Shown here: one piece after another, positions 16,895-25,144 of the stretch | Layout of the letters: every line of letters begins with the position of its first letter | Position numbering within the stretch: position 1 is the stretch's first letter | Assembly (NCBI RefSeq): GCF_000016185.1 | Contig: NC_011420.2 | Span: 3,201,001 to 3,265,000, forward strand | Length of the DNA stretch: 64,000 nucleotides | Reading direction: 5' to 3' | DNA from: Rhodospirillum centenum SW | Lineage (GTDB): Bacteria > Pseudomonadota > Alphaproteobacteria > Azospirillales > Azospirillaceae | Notes under the pieces: generated by a model | What the model saw: only the letters and a program-made list of their open reading frames with translations | Database searches by the model: none | Told to the model about the DNA's origin: nothing | Translations under genes and position numbers: made by a program

Positions 16895-17464
16895 ATGCGT
16901 CAGAAGGCGATGGCTCTCAGGTCCGTTCTGAAATCCCTGGCTCTTCCCGCCCTGCTGCTGCTGGCCGTGCCGGCGTTCCCGGCACCGGCCGCGGCGCAGG
17001 ACGAACCGCAGCAGGAGGCCGATCCGCGGCCCGATGCGGTGGTGCGCAGCGGCCTGCCGATCCCCCGTTTCGCCACCCTGCGCTCGGACGAGGTGAACCT
17101 GCGCACCGGCCCCGGCGTGCGCTATCCGGTGGACTGGGTGTTCGTGCGCGCCGGCATGCCGGTGGAGATCACGGCCGAGTTCGACACCTGGCGCCGCATC
17201 CGCGACTGGGAGGGCACCCAGGGCTGGGTCCACCGTTCCATGCTGGTCGGCCGCCGCAGCTTCGTCGTCACCGGCGACATCCGCACCCTGCGGCAGGAGC
17301 CGGGCGGTTCGTCGCCCGCGGTGGCGCAGGCCGAACCCGGAGTCATGGGGCGGCTGAACTACTGCAAGGGCGACTGGTGCCGGGTCGAGGCGCAGGGCAT
17401 CGAGGGCTGGCTGCGCCGCGGCGAGTTCTGGGGCGTCTACCCCGACGAGGAGGTCAAGGATTGA
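16895..17464 (+). CDS. Secreted bacterial SH3 domain protein
   Basis: A 189-residue periplasmic protein with a cleavable N-terminal signal (LKSLALPALLLLAVPAFPAPAAAQ). Two SH3-like copies follow: the first at about 60-115 with SDEVNLRTGPGVRYPVDWVF and WEGTQGWVHRSML, the second at about 125-180 with a paired-cysteine segment YCKGDWCRVEAQGIEGWL. Such domains usually bind peptidoglycan or protein partners. In related genomes this gene is often beside gyaR, as here (191 bp apart, divergent). It is sometimes mislabelled as a tRNA synthetase. The start at 16895 places the signal peptide correctly. Its stop overlaps the aldolase start. Confidence 0.8.
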   Translation: MRQKAMALRSVLKSLALPALLLLAVPAFPAPAAAQDEPQQEADPRPDAVVRSGLPIPRFATLRSDEVNLRTGPGVRYPVDWVFVRAGMPVEITAEFDTWRRIRDWEGTQGWVHRSMLVGRRSFVVTGDIRTLRQEPGGSSPAVAQAEPGVMGRLNYCKGDWCRVEAQGIEGWLRRGEFWGVYPDEEVKD

Positions 17465-18174
17465 GGAGCAGGACGGACGAGAGCGAGGCGGGCGCCCGGG
17501 CGGCCCTGCTGCGCGCGGCCCAGGCGCTCAACGCGCTGGGCATCAACCAGGGCCGGTCGGGCAATGTCAGCGTGCGGACGGCGCAGGGCTTCCTGGTCAC
17601 CCCGTCGGGCGTGGCCTATGAGGCGATGACGCCGGACATGCTGGTGCCGGTCACGCTGGACGGCGGCTACCGCGGCGATCTCCGCCCGTCCAGTGAATGG
17701 CGCCTGCACCGCGACATCTACCGGCACCGGCCGGAGGCGGGAGCGGTGGTGCATGTGCATTCCACCGCCGCCACGGCTCTGGCCTGCCTGCGCCTGCGCA
17801 TCCCGGCCTTCCACTACATGGTCGCCATGGCCGGCGGGACCTCCATCGAGCTGGCGGACTATGCCACCTTCGGCACGCAGGAACTGTCCGACGCCATGCT
17901 GGCGGCGCTGGGCCCGCGCCGCGCCTGCCTGCTGGCCAACCACGGCCAGATCGCCTATGGCGCCACGCTGGAGAAGGCGCTCGACCTCGCGGTGGAGGTG
18001 GAGGCGCTGGCCCGGCAGTACTGGCACGCCCGCAGCCTGGGCGAGCCGGTGATCCTGTCCGAGGCGGAGATGGCGGAGGTGACCCGCCGCTTCGCCGCCT
18101 ACGGCAAGCCGGCGGCCGAGCGCACGGCCGCGGACGACGCCGTGCTGGGCTTCCCCCACCGGCTGGACGGCTGA
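17461..18174 (+). CDS. Class II aldolase/adducin family protein
   Basis: A 237-residue zinc-dependent aldolase-type protein, related to L-fuculose-phosphate aldolase. Family residues are visible: the phosphate-binding NQGRSGNVSVR near residue 25, TPSGVAYE, the metal ligands in HVHSTAATALAC near residue 97, and a third His in LANHGQIAYG. The start is probably TTG at 17461: it overlaps the preceding stop (TTGA), and GAGGAGG lies 7 bases upstream. It is therefore translationally coupled to the SH3 gene. The substrate is not identifiable. Confidence 0.82.
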   Translation: MRSRTDESEAGARAALLRAAQALNALGINQGRSGNVSVRTAQGFLVTPSGVAYEAMTPDMLVPVTLDGGYRGDLRPSSEWRLHRDIYRHRPEAGAVVHVHSTAATALACLRLRIPAFHYMVAMAGGTSIELADYATFGTQELSDAMLAALGPRRACLLANHGQIAYGATLEKALDLAVEVEALARQYWHARSLGEPVILSEAEMAEVTRRFAAYGKPAAERTAADDAVLGFPHRLDG

Positions 18175-18215
18175 GCGGCCCGCGGCCCCTCGACGCTCCC
18201 CCCGGCAGCGGTTAA

Positions 18216-18226
18216 GACTCCGAGTC
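18216..18226. promoter_or_regulatory. Palindrome made of two GANTC sites
   Basis: GACTCCGAGTC is an 11-bp palindrome composed of two back-to-back GANTC methylation sites, preceded by GGTTAA. It lies between the aldolase stop and the amidohydrolase start, so cell-cycle methylation could influence the downstream promoter. This is inference from position only. Confidence 0.35.
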
Positions 18227-18257
18227 TCTGACCCGGACGGGCGGGGCATCGGCACGG

Positions 18258-18301
18258 GACGACCGACAGACGACCGACAGACGACCGACAGACGAGCGAC
18301 A
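18258..18301. repeat. Four copies of an 11-bp tandem repeat
   Basis: The unit GACGACCGACA is repeated three times exactly and a fourth time with one change, directly upstream of the amidohydrolase start at 18330. It resembles a slippage product. No binding protein is suggested by the sequence. Confidence 0.75.
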
Positions 18302-18329
18302 GGCGACCACGGACGGGGGAACGACGGGC

Positions 18330-20009
18330 ATGCGGGGACTTCTGCGCACGCTCCTGGGCGGACTGCTGCTGGCGACGCCAGCGGCCGCGCAGGAGCCGGC
18401 CGATCTGGTGTTCTGGGGCGGGCCGATCCACACGGCGGAGGAGGCGACCCCCGACGTGGAGGCGGTGGCGGTGCGCGACGGGCGCATCGTGCATGCCGGC
18501 CCGCGGGCCGGGGCCCAGGCCCTGGTCGGCCCGGCCACGCAGGTGGTGGACCTGCGCGGGGCGGCGCTGTTCCCCGGCTTCACCGACGCGCACATGCATC
18601 TGGACGGCGTCGGCCAGCGCGCCCTGTCGCTGGACCTGTCCAGGGAGCCGTCGCTCGCCGCGCTGCTCGCCACCGTGGCGGCGCGGGTGGCCCGGCAGCC
18701 GCCCGGCAGCCTGCTGACCGGCGGCGGCTGGATCGAGACGCACTGGCCGGAGCAGCGCTTTCCCACCCGCCAGGACCTGGACACCGTGGCGCCGGACCTG
18801 CCGGTGCTGCTGACCCGCGCCGACGGCCACGCCCTGGTGGCGAACAGCGCCGCCCTGCGCGCCGCCGGGATCGACGCGGACACGGCGGCGCCGGAGGGCG
18901 GCGAGATCCTGCGCGATGCCGAGGGCCGGCCCACCGGCATGCTGATCGACACCGCCATGTCGCTGGTCGCCGGGCTGCGCAAGGAACCGACGGTGGAGGA
19001 GCGCCGCCGCGCCTATGCCGAGGGCGCGGCGCTCTATGCCCGGCTGGGCTGGACCGGCGTCCACACCATGGGCACGCCGCTGGAGGACGTGCCGATCCAG
19101 GAGGCGCTGCTGGCCGAGGGGGCGCTGCCCCTGCGCGTCTACAATCTGGTCCGCCGCATCGACGGCGAGCGGCTGGTGGCCGAGGGACCGCGGCAGAGCG
19201 GCGACGGCCGCATCGTCACCCGCGGCGTCAAGCTGTTCGCGGACGGTGCGCTGGGGTCGCGCGGCGCGGCGCTGCTGGAGCCCTATGCCGACGCGCCGGG
19301 CCGCGGCCTCGTCCTGCTGGACCCGGCGGAGACGGCCCCCTTCCTGGCCGCGGCGCTGAAATCCGGCATCCAGGTCGCCACCCACGCCATCGGCGACCGC
19401 GCCAACCGGCTGGTGCTGGACGCCTACCAAGCCGCCTTCGCCGCCGTGCCGGCGGCGGAGCGGGCGCTGGCGGACCCGCGCTGGCGGGTGGAGCATGCCC
19501 AGATCGTCGCCCCGGCCGACCGGCCGCGCTTCGCCGGGCTGGGCGTCATCGCCTCCATGCAGCCCAGCCACGCCATCGGCGACCTGCACTTCGCCCCGGC
19601 CCGGCTGGGGCCGGAGAGCGCCCGGCTGGGCGATTCCTATGCGTGGCGCAGCCTGCTGGAGAGCGGGGCGGTGGTCGCCGGCGGCTCCGACGCGCCGGTG
19701 GAGGTGGGCGACCCCCGCATCGAGTTCTACGCCGCCGTGGCGCGGCGCGACCTCTCGGGCTTCAGCGGTCCCGGCTGGCATCCGGAACAGGCGCTCGACC
19801 GGCAGGCCGCGCTGCGGCTGTTCACCCTGGCCCCGGCCCATGCCGCCTTCCAGGAACGGGATCTCGGCAGCATCGCCGTCGGCAAGAAGGCGGACCTGAC
19901 CGTCTTCTCCGCCGACCTGATGACCGTGCCCGTGGAAGAGATCCCGAAGGCCCGCGCGCTGCTGACCGTGGTGGACGGCACCATCGCCTATCGTGCCGAG
20001 GGCTGGTGA
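18330..20009 (+). CDS. Exported metal-dependent amidohydrolase (YtcJ-like)
   Basis: A 559-residue amidohydrolase-3 family protein with a signal peptide (MRGLLRTLLGGLLLATPAAAQ). The metal-binding motif is FTDAHMHLDGVG near residue 85. Further ligand segments are VATHAIGDRANRLVLDA, WRVEHAQIV and GSDAPVEVGDP. The C-terminal beta-strand region VGKKADLTVFSADLMTVP is typical of the superfamily. Related proteins hydrolyse N-acyl or cyclic amides, but the substrate here is unknown. It is likely monocistronic; the IS remnant follows. Confidence 0.85.
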   Translation: MRGLLRTLLGGLLLATPAAAQEPADLVFWGGPIHTAEEATPDVEAVAVRDGRIVHAGPRAGAQALVGPATQVVDLRGAALFPGFTDAHMHLDGVGQRALSLDLSREPSLAALLATVAARVARQPPGSLLTGGGWIETHWPEQRFPTRQDLDTVAPDLPVLLTRADGHALVANSAALRAAGIDADTAAPEGGEILRDAEGRPTGMLIDTAMSLVAGLRKEPTVEERRRAYAEGAALYARLGWTGVHTMGTPLEDVPIQEALLAEGALPLRVYNLVRRIDGERLVAEGPRQSGDGRIVTRGVKLFADGALGSRGAALLEPYADAPGRGLVLLDPAETAPFLAAALKSGIQVATHAIGDRANRLVLDAYQAAFAAVPAAERALADPRWRVEHAQIVAPADRPRFAGLGVIASMQPSHAIGDLHFAPARLGPESARLGDSYAWRSLLESGAVVAGGSDAPVEVGDPRIEFYAAVARRDLSGFSGPGWHPEQALDRQAALRLFTLAPAHAAFQERDLGSIAVGKKADLTVFSADLMTVPVEEIPKARALLTVVDGTIAYRAEGW

Positions 20010-20024
20010 GGAGAGCGGCTCAGT

Positions 20025-20192
20025 TCAGGACCGTTTGCTTTGGACATGGTTCAGAAGCCGGATCACTGCGCATCGCCGGAACCAACGGCAAGGGCTCGTG
20101 CTCAAGGGGGGCTGGCGTTGGATGCGCAAGCCCCGTAACGGCTCAGGCCATGAGAACTGCGCGTCGCTCAGCCACAGACAACCCTGATCCAT
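20025..20192 (-). pseudogene. Remnant of an insertion-sequence transposase N-terminus
   Basis: Read on the minus strand from 20192, the translation begins MDQGCLWLSDAQFSWPEPL, which strongly resembles the start of IS5-type DDE transposases (W-L-S/T-D-x-Q-F/W-x-x-x-x-P-L). After that point similarity is lost and the frame ends, so it is a decayed or internally deleted copy. It sits at the junction between core metabolism and the ImmA/DUF4411 cassette. Element ends are not resolved. Confidence 0.5.
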
Positions 20193-20239
20193 ATCCTGAG
20201 CGATCGTTCCAGTGAGCGACATCTACGCTCGTTCTGCCG

Positions 20240-20734
20240 TTACACGGCAATCCTGAATTTTGCAGCACCCTGCTTCAGCAGCTCGAAGGTATCGATATAG
20301 GGCACGCCGAACGCCTGACAGATGTTGGGCAGCGGGACCCGGCGTTGTGCGCCAGCCTGATACTTCTCCTGCGTCACGACTGTAGCCCCGATGGCGCCGG
20401 CCTTTGCCACCAACCATGGGTCGGCGCCAGAGAGGAACTGGGCCTTGGCCTCTGGCTTGAAAGCGCCGGCTTGGACGGTCGCAGCCACCCTGGCGAAAAA
20501 GGTCTGCGCCGCCACGTCATCCACCTTGAGGAAGCGGCCGTCGGCTCTGCGGTCCTTCACCCATCGGGAGAGGCTGTCGCCGCCGCCGGCCAACTCGTCG
20601 TAGACAGGCTTGATGCTGCAGACCTTCATTTCCGGCACCTGCGCATCCATCCAGTCCCAGAATCCCGGGCATATGTCGAAGTCGTAATACCGGTTCTTGG
20701 CCTCGATGAACACGTTGGCGTCCGTCAGGAACAT
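20240..20734 (-). CDS. DUF4411 PIN-like protein
   Basis: A 164-residue protein of the DUF4411 family, which is related to PIN-domain nucleases. It opens FLTDANVFIEAKNRYYDFDICPGFW, with the first acidic residue of a PIN site at D5. A conserved acidic residue follows in VYDELAGG, and a third in the DPWLVAKA segment. Such a set would coordinate metal for RNA cleavage. Its ATG overlaps the stop of the upstream ImmA gene (TGATG), so the two form one operon. Function as a toxin or effector is inferred from pairing, not shown. Confidence 0.75.
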   Translation of the reverse strand: MFLTDANVFIEAKNRYYDFDICPGFWDWMDAQVPEMKVCSIKPVYDELAGGGDSLSRWVKDRRADGRFLKVDDVAAQTFFARVAATVQAGAFKPEAKAQFLSGADPWLVAKAGAIGATVVTQEKYQAGAQRRVPLPNICQAFGVPYIDTFELLKQGAAKFRIAV

Positions 20735-21888
20735 CAGCTCGTCACCATCATCTGCCGGCGGTAGAGATCCTTCACCTGCGCCGGCTTCATGTGCAGCAGT
20801 GCTCCCGCCTCGCGCAGCAGGAGGTGTCCGCTCATGGCGCTGTTGAGCACCGCTCTGGTGAACTGTTTTCCGTTCTTGACGGGCATGTTCAGGTAGAAAT
20901 CGCCCCCGCCACTGGACTCGATTTTCTGCCAGCGGCGCACTTCCTGCTGGTAAAACGCAAAGAACTCTGCGCGGTCAATCAACCTGAGGTCAAGGGCGCG
21001 GCGTGCGATCACGATCCGACTGACCTTGAAGGTGCGGGACAACCAGGAGGCGTTGGCCTCGACCGAGTCCGTTCGGCTCCAGACCCGGTCAAGCTCGGCG
21101 GCAGGCACAAGCACTTCGGCCGCTATGATATTGCAGAACCGCTCGACATCCAGCGTCTGCGGCGCATCAAGGCCGGGATTGGAGACGCCGCTCTGACCGA
21201 CCCAGATGTGGGCCAGTTCGTGCGCCAGGGTGAACGCCTGGGCGGCCTTGGCATCACGGCCGTTGACGAAAACCAGGGGCGCATAATCATCCACGATGGC
21301 GAAGCCGCGGAACTCCTCCACGGTGAAGGTGCGATGGGTGTTGCTCCCCACATAGCCTGTCCGCATCACCCAGACACCCGCGGTCTCGCTGGCCTCCGAC
21401 AGCTCCGTGATGAACTCCTCCGGTGTTCGTGTGGATCGCTGGACGGTGGCGATCTGCAACGTGTCCCGGATATCCGCGGCCACGGTCTCCGCCTGCGCGT
21501 CCGGACCGAACCGGCCGACGAACGCCTTTCGCGGGGCGCCGATCTCGATCAGGTGCTCCCTGTACCAGTCCTGCTTCTGCAGCACATCCCGCAAGAGGTC
21601 CATGAAGTCCAGGCTGAAGCGCCGCCGCGGCGCGTCGCCCACGGTCCGCAGGTCGGGAATGGGCAGGACCTCTTCGGGCGGTTCCGGCAGGAACAGGTAT
21701 CCAAAGGGGACATGGGCGGCGTCTGCGAACCGTTCCGCCTGTCGGAAAGTGGGCCTCGCGGCGCCCCCTTCCCAGTCCAGTACAGTCTCGGCGGTCGTCC
21801 CCAGTTTCTTTGCGAGCGCATCCACGGGCAAGCCGGCCCGCTCCCGTGCCCAGCGCAGAATCTCTGGACTGACCAGTGCCTCGCTCAT
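20734..21888 (-). CDS. XRE-family HTH and ImmA/IrrE metallo-endopeptidase fusion protein
   Basis: A 384-residue two-domain regulator. Residues 1-70 form an XRE helix-turn-helix (LPVDALAKKLGTTAETVLDWEGG). The C-terminal part is an ImmA/IrrE zinc peptidase with the motif HELAHIWVGQ at 223-232 and the later Glu-containing segment VERFCNIIAAEVLVP. In ImmA systems the peptidase cleaves a partner repressor or antitoxin. Here it precedes a DUF4411 gene with which it overlaps, a recurrent two-gene arrangement. An inverted repeat 48 bp upstream may be its operator. Confidence 0.85.
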   Translation of the reverse strand: MSEALVSPEILRWARERAGLPVDALAKKLGTTAETVLDWEGGAARPTFRQAERFADAAHVPFGYLFLPEPPEEVLPIPDLRTVGDAPRRRFSLDFMDLLRDVLQKQDWYREHLIEIGAPRKAFVGRFGPDAQAETVAADIRDTLQIATVQRSTRTPEEFITELSEASETAGVWVMRTGYVGSNTHRTFTVEEFRGFAIVDDYAPLVFVNGRDAKAAQAFTLAHELAHIWVGQSGVSNPGLDAPQTLDVERFCNIIAAEVLVPAAELDRVWSRTDSVEANASWLSRTFKVSRIVIARRALDLRLIDRAEFFAFYQQEVRRWQKIESSGGGDFYLNMPVKNGKQFTRAVLNSAMSGHLLLREAGALLHMKPAQVKDLYRRQMMVTS

Positions 21889-21935
21889 CTGTAGAAGGTC
21901 ACTCTTTCCGGAACACCACGATAGACGCTACATCA

Positions 21936-22003
21936 CTCAATGAGGATCTGCCCAGAGCGGAACAACATTCGCCGGCCGAACCTTGGGTGGTGGACTCATT
22001 GAG
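21936..22003. promoter_or_regulatory. Inverted repeat upstream of the XRE-ImmA gene
   Basis: CTCAATGAG at 21936-21944 and its exact reverse complement CTCATTGAG at 21995-22003 are separated by 50 bp and lie 48 bp upstream of the XRE start. They could be operator half-sites for the HTH domain or ends of a lost element. Either reading is inference. Confidence 0.35.
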
Positions 22004-22319
22004 CCCGCCGGGGATGACAGCGACAGGGGCGATCGCGGCGCAGCAGTTTCTTGCAAGTCGATCACAGCGTGTGACGATCCTCCGTCAGTTTTCGAGAGCC
22101 GGGCGGTTCCGAAGCCGATGACGAGGCCCCGGTGTCCAGGTCCCTTGCCGCGTCGAACTGCTTGCAACGGAAAGCTCGGGTCGGGGAACTGCCAGCGGCC
22201 AGGGTCTCTTGACTCTCCCCACCGTCTCGGCTAGATACCGCGCTCTCCGCCGCGCGTTCCTGCGCACGGCGGGACGGTTTTCGTGTTTCCGCGCGACCTC
22301 TCCCCGGTACAGCGGTGAC

Positions 22320-22353
22320 GTCGCCCGACCCATAAAGTCGCCCGACCAATAAA
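22320..22353 (+). repeat. Tandem 17-bp duplication in the rpmB leader
   Basis: GTCGCCCGACCCATAAA (22320-22336) is followed directly by GTCGCCCGACCAATAAA (22337-22353), one base different. The second copy runs into the Shine-Dalgarno AAAGGTG, 9 bases before the rpmB ATG. It duplicates the translation-initiation surroundings of a ribosomal protein gene. Confidence 0.8.
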
Positions 22354-22362
22354 GGTGTTCCG

Positions 22363-22662
22363 ATGTCCCGCAAGTGCGCCGTCACCGGCAAGGGTGTGCA
22401 GACCGGCAACAACGTCAGCCACGCCAACAACAAGTCCCGCCGCCGCTGGCTGCCGAACCTGCAGGAGACCTCGCTCCTGTCCGACACGCTCGGCCGCATG
22501 GTCCGTCTGCGCCTGTCCACGAACGGCATCCGCACCATCGAGCACAAGGGTGGTCTGGACGCGGCCCTGCTCGACATTCCGGACGCGCGCCTGAACCAGG
22601 ACGCCCGCCGGGTGAAGAAGCAGATCCAGAAGGCGATCGAGGCGAAGAAGGCCACGGCCTGA
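22363..22662 (+). CDS. rpmB: 50S ribosomal protein L28
   Basis: This 99-residue protein of the large ribosomal subunit opens [25 protein letters not shown], the L28 signature, followed by [15 protein letters not shown] and a basic C-terminus ([15 protein letters not shown]). Length fits alphaproteobacterial L28 (95-100). The ATG at 22363 has AAAGGTG upstream. The gene is transcribed in the same direction as the transporter gene that follows after 19 bp. Confidence 0.96.
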   Translation: MSRKCAVTGKGVQTGNNVSHANNKSRRRWLPNLQETSLLSDTLGRMVRLRLSTNGIRTIEHKGGLDAALLDIPDARLNQDARRVKKQIQKAIEAKKATA

Positions 22663-22681
22663 TCCGCCGGGGCGGGGGGCC

Positions 22682-23461
22682 GTGTCCCTCTCCCCTGCCG
22701 ACCTCGTCGCCCTGCTGAACGGCCTGCCGCCGGAGCTTCTGCTCCTGCTCCAGGCCGTTTTCTGTTTCGGCGCCATCCTGCTGATGGGGCGCCTGTTCGG
22801 GGCGGCGGGGTTGCAGCTCTACATCGCCGTGGCCGTGATCGGCGCGAATGTCGAGGTGCTGAAGGCCGTGCAGTTCGGCCTCTACGCGCACCCGGTCGCG
22901 CTCGGCACCGTGCTGTTCAGCTCGACCTATCTGGCGACCGACATCCTGACCGAGCATTTCGGGCGGGACGCGGCCCGGCGCGGCATCTTCATGGGCTTCG
23001 CCGGCTATCTGCTGTTCACCTGCATGATGCTGCTGACGCTCGGCTTCCCGCCGCTGACGCCCGATCAGGCGGGGGCGGAGATGGCCTGGGCGCTGCCCAT
23101 GCAGGACCACATGGCGGCGCTGTTCACGCCCGCGCCGGCGCTGTTCGCGGCGGGCATGACCGCCTACCTGACCAGCCAGATCTTCGATGTCTGGGTCTAC
23201 CAGCGCCTGCGCGGCGCCACCGGCGGCCGGCATCTCTGGCTGCGCAACAACGGCTCGACCATGCTGTCCAGCCTGGTGGACAACGTGATCTTCAGCGTGC
23301 TGGCCTGGGTCGTCTTCGCGCCCGAGCCCGTGGGGCTGGAGGCGCTGCTCTTCACCTACATCCTGGGCACCTACCTGCTGCGCGTGGCGCTTTCGGTGCT
23401 GGACACGCCCTTCATGTACCTTTCCCGCCGGGCGCTCGGGCGGCAGCTCCCCGCCACCTGA
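22682..23461 (+). CDS. Queuosine precursor transporter (YhhQ/VUT family)
   Basis: A 259-residue inner-membrane protein with six to seven hydrophobic segments, of the DUF165/YhhQ family that imports preQ0/preQ1 for queuosine tRNA modification. The family motifs are seen as STYLATDILTEHFGRDAARRG near residue 80, SQIFDVWVYQRLR near residue 165 and LWLRNNGSTMLSSLVDNVIF near residue 185. The start is GTG at 22682. It follows rpmB closely and may share its transcript. Confidence 0.85.
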   Translation: MSLSPADLVALLNGLPPELLLLLQAVFCFGAILLMGRLFGAAGLQLYIAVAVIGANVEVLKAVQFGLYAHPVALGTVLFSSTYLATDILTEHFGRDAARRGIFMGFAGYLLFTCMMLLTLGFPPLTPDQAGAEMAWALPMQDHMAALFTPAPALFAAGMTAYLTSQIFDVWVYQRLRGATGGRHLWLRNNGSTMLSSLVDNVIFSVLAWVVFAPEPVGLEALLFTYILGTYLLRVALSVLDTPFMYLSRRALGRQLPAT

Positions 23462-23533
23462 CAGGGGGGTGCCTGACCGGGGGGCGCCTGGACCGGGAGC
23501 GCCTGACCGGGGATGGGGAAGGGGCGCCGGCGG

Positions 23534-25021
23534 TCAGGCCGCCAGCGCCAGATCCTCCTCGGGCGACCAGGGCAGCAGGTCCCGCCCGTCATGGGCCAGA
23601 CGCTTCGGGTCCACCCGGCCGACGACGGCCGTGCCCTTCGCGGCCAGCCGGATGACGTCGCCGTCCTCCGGCACCAGGGCGCGTTCGACGCCGCAGCTCC
23701 GGGCCAGACGGGCGTGCGCCTCCAGATGCTCCAGCGTGCCGTGGACGGGCACGGCGAAGCGGGGCCGGACCAACCCGTACATCCGCTTCAGGTCCTCCCG
23801 CGCCGGATGGCCGGAGACATGGACCGGCGCGTCCGAGGGCGTCAGAACCTCCACGCCCGCCGTCTCAAGATGGCGGACGACGGCGGCGATCGCCTCCTCG
23901 TTGCCGGGGATGGCGCGGGCGGAGAAGATCACCGTGTCGCCCTTCGCCAGCCGCAGCGAGCGGTGCTCGCCGCGGGCGATGCGGCTCATGGCGGCGCGCT
24001 CCTCGCCCTGGCTGCCGGTGCAGAGCAGCACCAGCTCCCGCCGCGGCAGCGATGCCGCCTGGTCCAGGCTCAGGAACTCGGGAATGTCCTCCAGATAGCC
24101 GCAGGCCCGCGCCGCCTTCTCCATGCGCAGCAGCGAGCGGCCGGCCAGCACGACCCGGCGGCCGTTGGCCTTGGCCGCCAGCGCCACCGCCTTCATGCGG
24201 TGGACATTGCTGGCGAAGCCGGTGACGGCGATGGTGCCCTTGCGCCCGGCGAAGGCGGCGGTCAGCCCGGCATGGGCCTTCGCCTCCGACGCCGTGCTGC
24301 CCTCGACCATGCTGTTGGTGCTGTCGCACAGCATCGCCAGCACGCCCTCGTCGCCCAGCCGGCGCAGCGCCTCCACGTCGGTGGTGTGGCCGACCAGCGG
24401 GCTGTCGTCGAACTTCCAGTCGCCGGTGTGCAGGATGGTGCCCGCCGCCGTGTGGATGGCCAGCGCCACCGGCTCCGGGATGGAGTGGGTGACGGCGATC
24501 GTCTGCACCCGGAACGGGCCCAGCGCGATCTCGCCGCCGATCGGCAGCGGGTGCAGGCGCACCTGCCGGGTCGTGCCGGTCTCCTTCAGCCGCTCGCGGA
24601 TGACGTGGGCGGCGAAGTCGGTGGCGTAGATCGGGCAGTCGAGGCGCGGCCAGAGGTGCTGGATGGCGCCCACATGGTCCTCATGGGCATGCGTCACCAC
24701 CAGCCCGACCACGTCGGCCATCCGCTCCTCGATGAAGGTCGGATCGGCCATCACGGCGTCCAGGCCGGGCTGGTCGTCGCCCAGGAAGGCGACGCCCGCG
24801 TCCACGATCAGCCATTTGCCGGCGTGGCCGTACAGCGTCATGTTCATGCCGATGCGGGAACAGCCGCCCAGCGGAAGGAAAAGGATCTCGTCGGCGCCCG
24901 GGACCGGACCCGGGATCGTGCGGCCGGCCCCCGTCTCGGGGGTGCGGGCCGGAGCGGACCGGCGCTGTCTCTTCGGCGCGGTCCCACGCGGCGCAGCGCG
25001 CCGCCCATGCAGGAATGTCAT
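23534..25021 (-). CDS. rnj: Ribonuclease J-type metallo-beta-lactamase nuclease, shortened at the C-terminus
   Basis: Member of the RNase J family, combined endo- and 5'-exoribonucleases that act in RNA decay and processing. The beta-lactamase core shows the zinc motif VVTHAHEDHVGA, then GPFRVQTIAVTHSIPE and LHTGDWKFD. The beta-CASP part shows LLCTGSQGEERAAMSRIA, and the closing motif is VHVSGHPAREDLKRMYGLVRP with VPVHGTLEHL. The length of 495 residues is short: the usual roughly 100-residue C-terminal domain after the VVGRV segment is replaced by a 24-residue tail. The ATG at 25021 has a weak ribosome-binding site; an in-frame start at 25144 is possible. Confidence 0.85.
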   Translation of the reverse strand: MTFLHGRRAAPRGTAPKRQRRSAPARTPETGAGRTIPGPVPGADEILFLPLGGCSRIGMNMTLYGHAGKWLIVDAGVAFLGDDQPGLDAVMADPTFIEERMADVVGLVVTHAHEDHVGAIQHLWPRLDCPIYATDFAAHVIRERLKETGTTRQVRLHPLPIGGEIALGPFRVQTIAVTHSIPEPVALAIHTAAGTILHTGDWKFDDSPLVGHTTDVEALRRLGDEGVLAMLCDSTNSMVEGSTASEAKAHAGLTAAFAGRKGTIAVTGFASNVHRMKAVALAAKANGRRVVLAGRSLLRMEKAARACGYLEDIPEFLSLDQAASLPRRELVLLCTGSQGEERAAMSRIARGEHRSLRLAKGDTVIFSARAIPGNEEAIAAVVRHLETAGVEVLTPSDAPVHVSGHPAREDLKRMYGLVRPRFAVPVHGTLEHLEAHARLARSCGVERALVPEDGDVIRLAAKGTAVVGRVDPKRLAHDGRDLLPWSPEEDLALAA

Positions 25022-25144
25022 GCAGTCTTTCGTTTCTGACCGTTCGTCGTTCTCCGCCGTTCCCGGGGTGGGAACGGGGTGGCGCCCGCTTCCGTGTCCC
25101 GCGTTTCCGCGGCGCCTGTCTCTTCCGCGCTTCGTCTCTGGCAC

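Larger units (their letters stand above)
21889..22362. other. Intergenic region between ImmA cassette and rpmB
   Basis: No gene is supported in these 474 bp. The left part is less GC-rich than the surroundings and holds the inverted repeat CTCAATGAG / CTCATTGAG. The right part contains a leader with a tandem 17-bp duplication before rpmB. It may represent the junction between acquired and core DNA. Confidence 0.45.
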
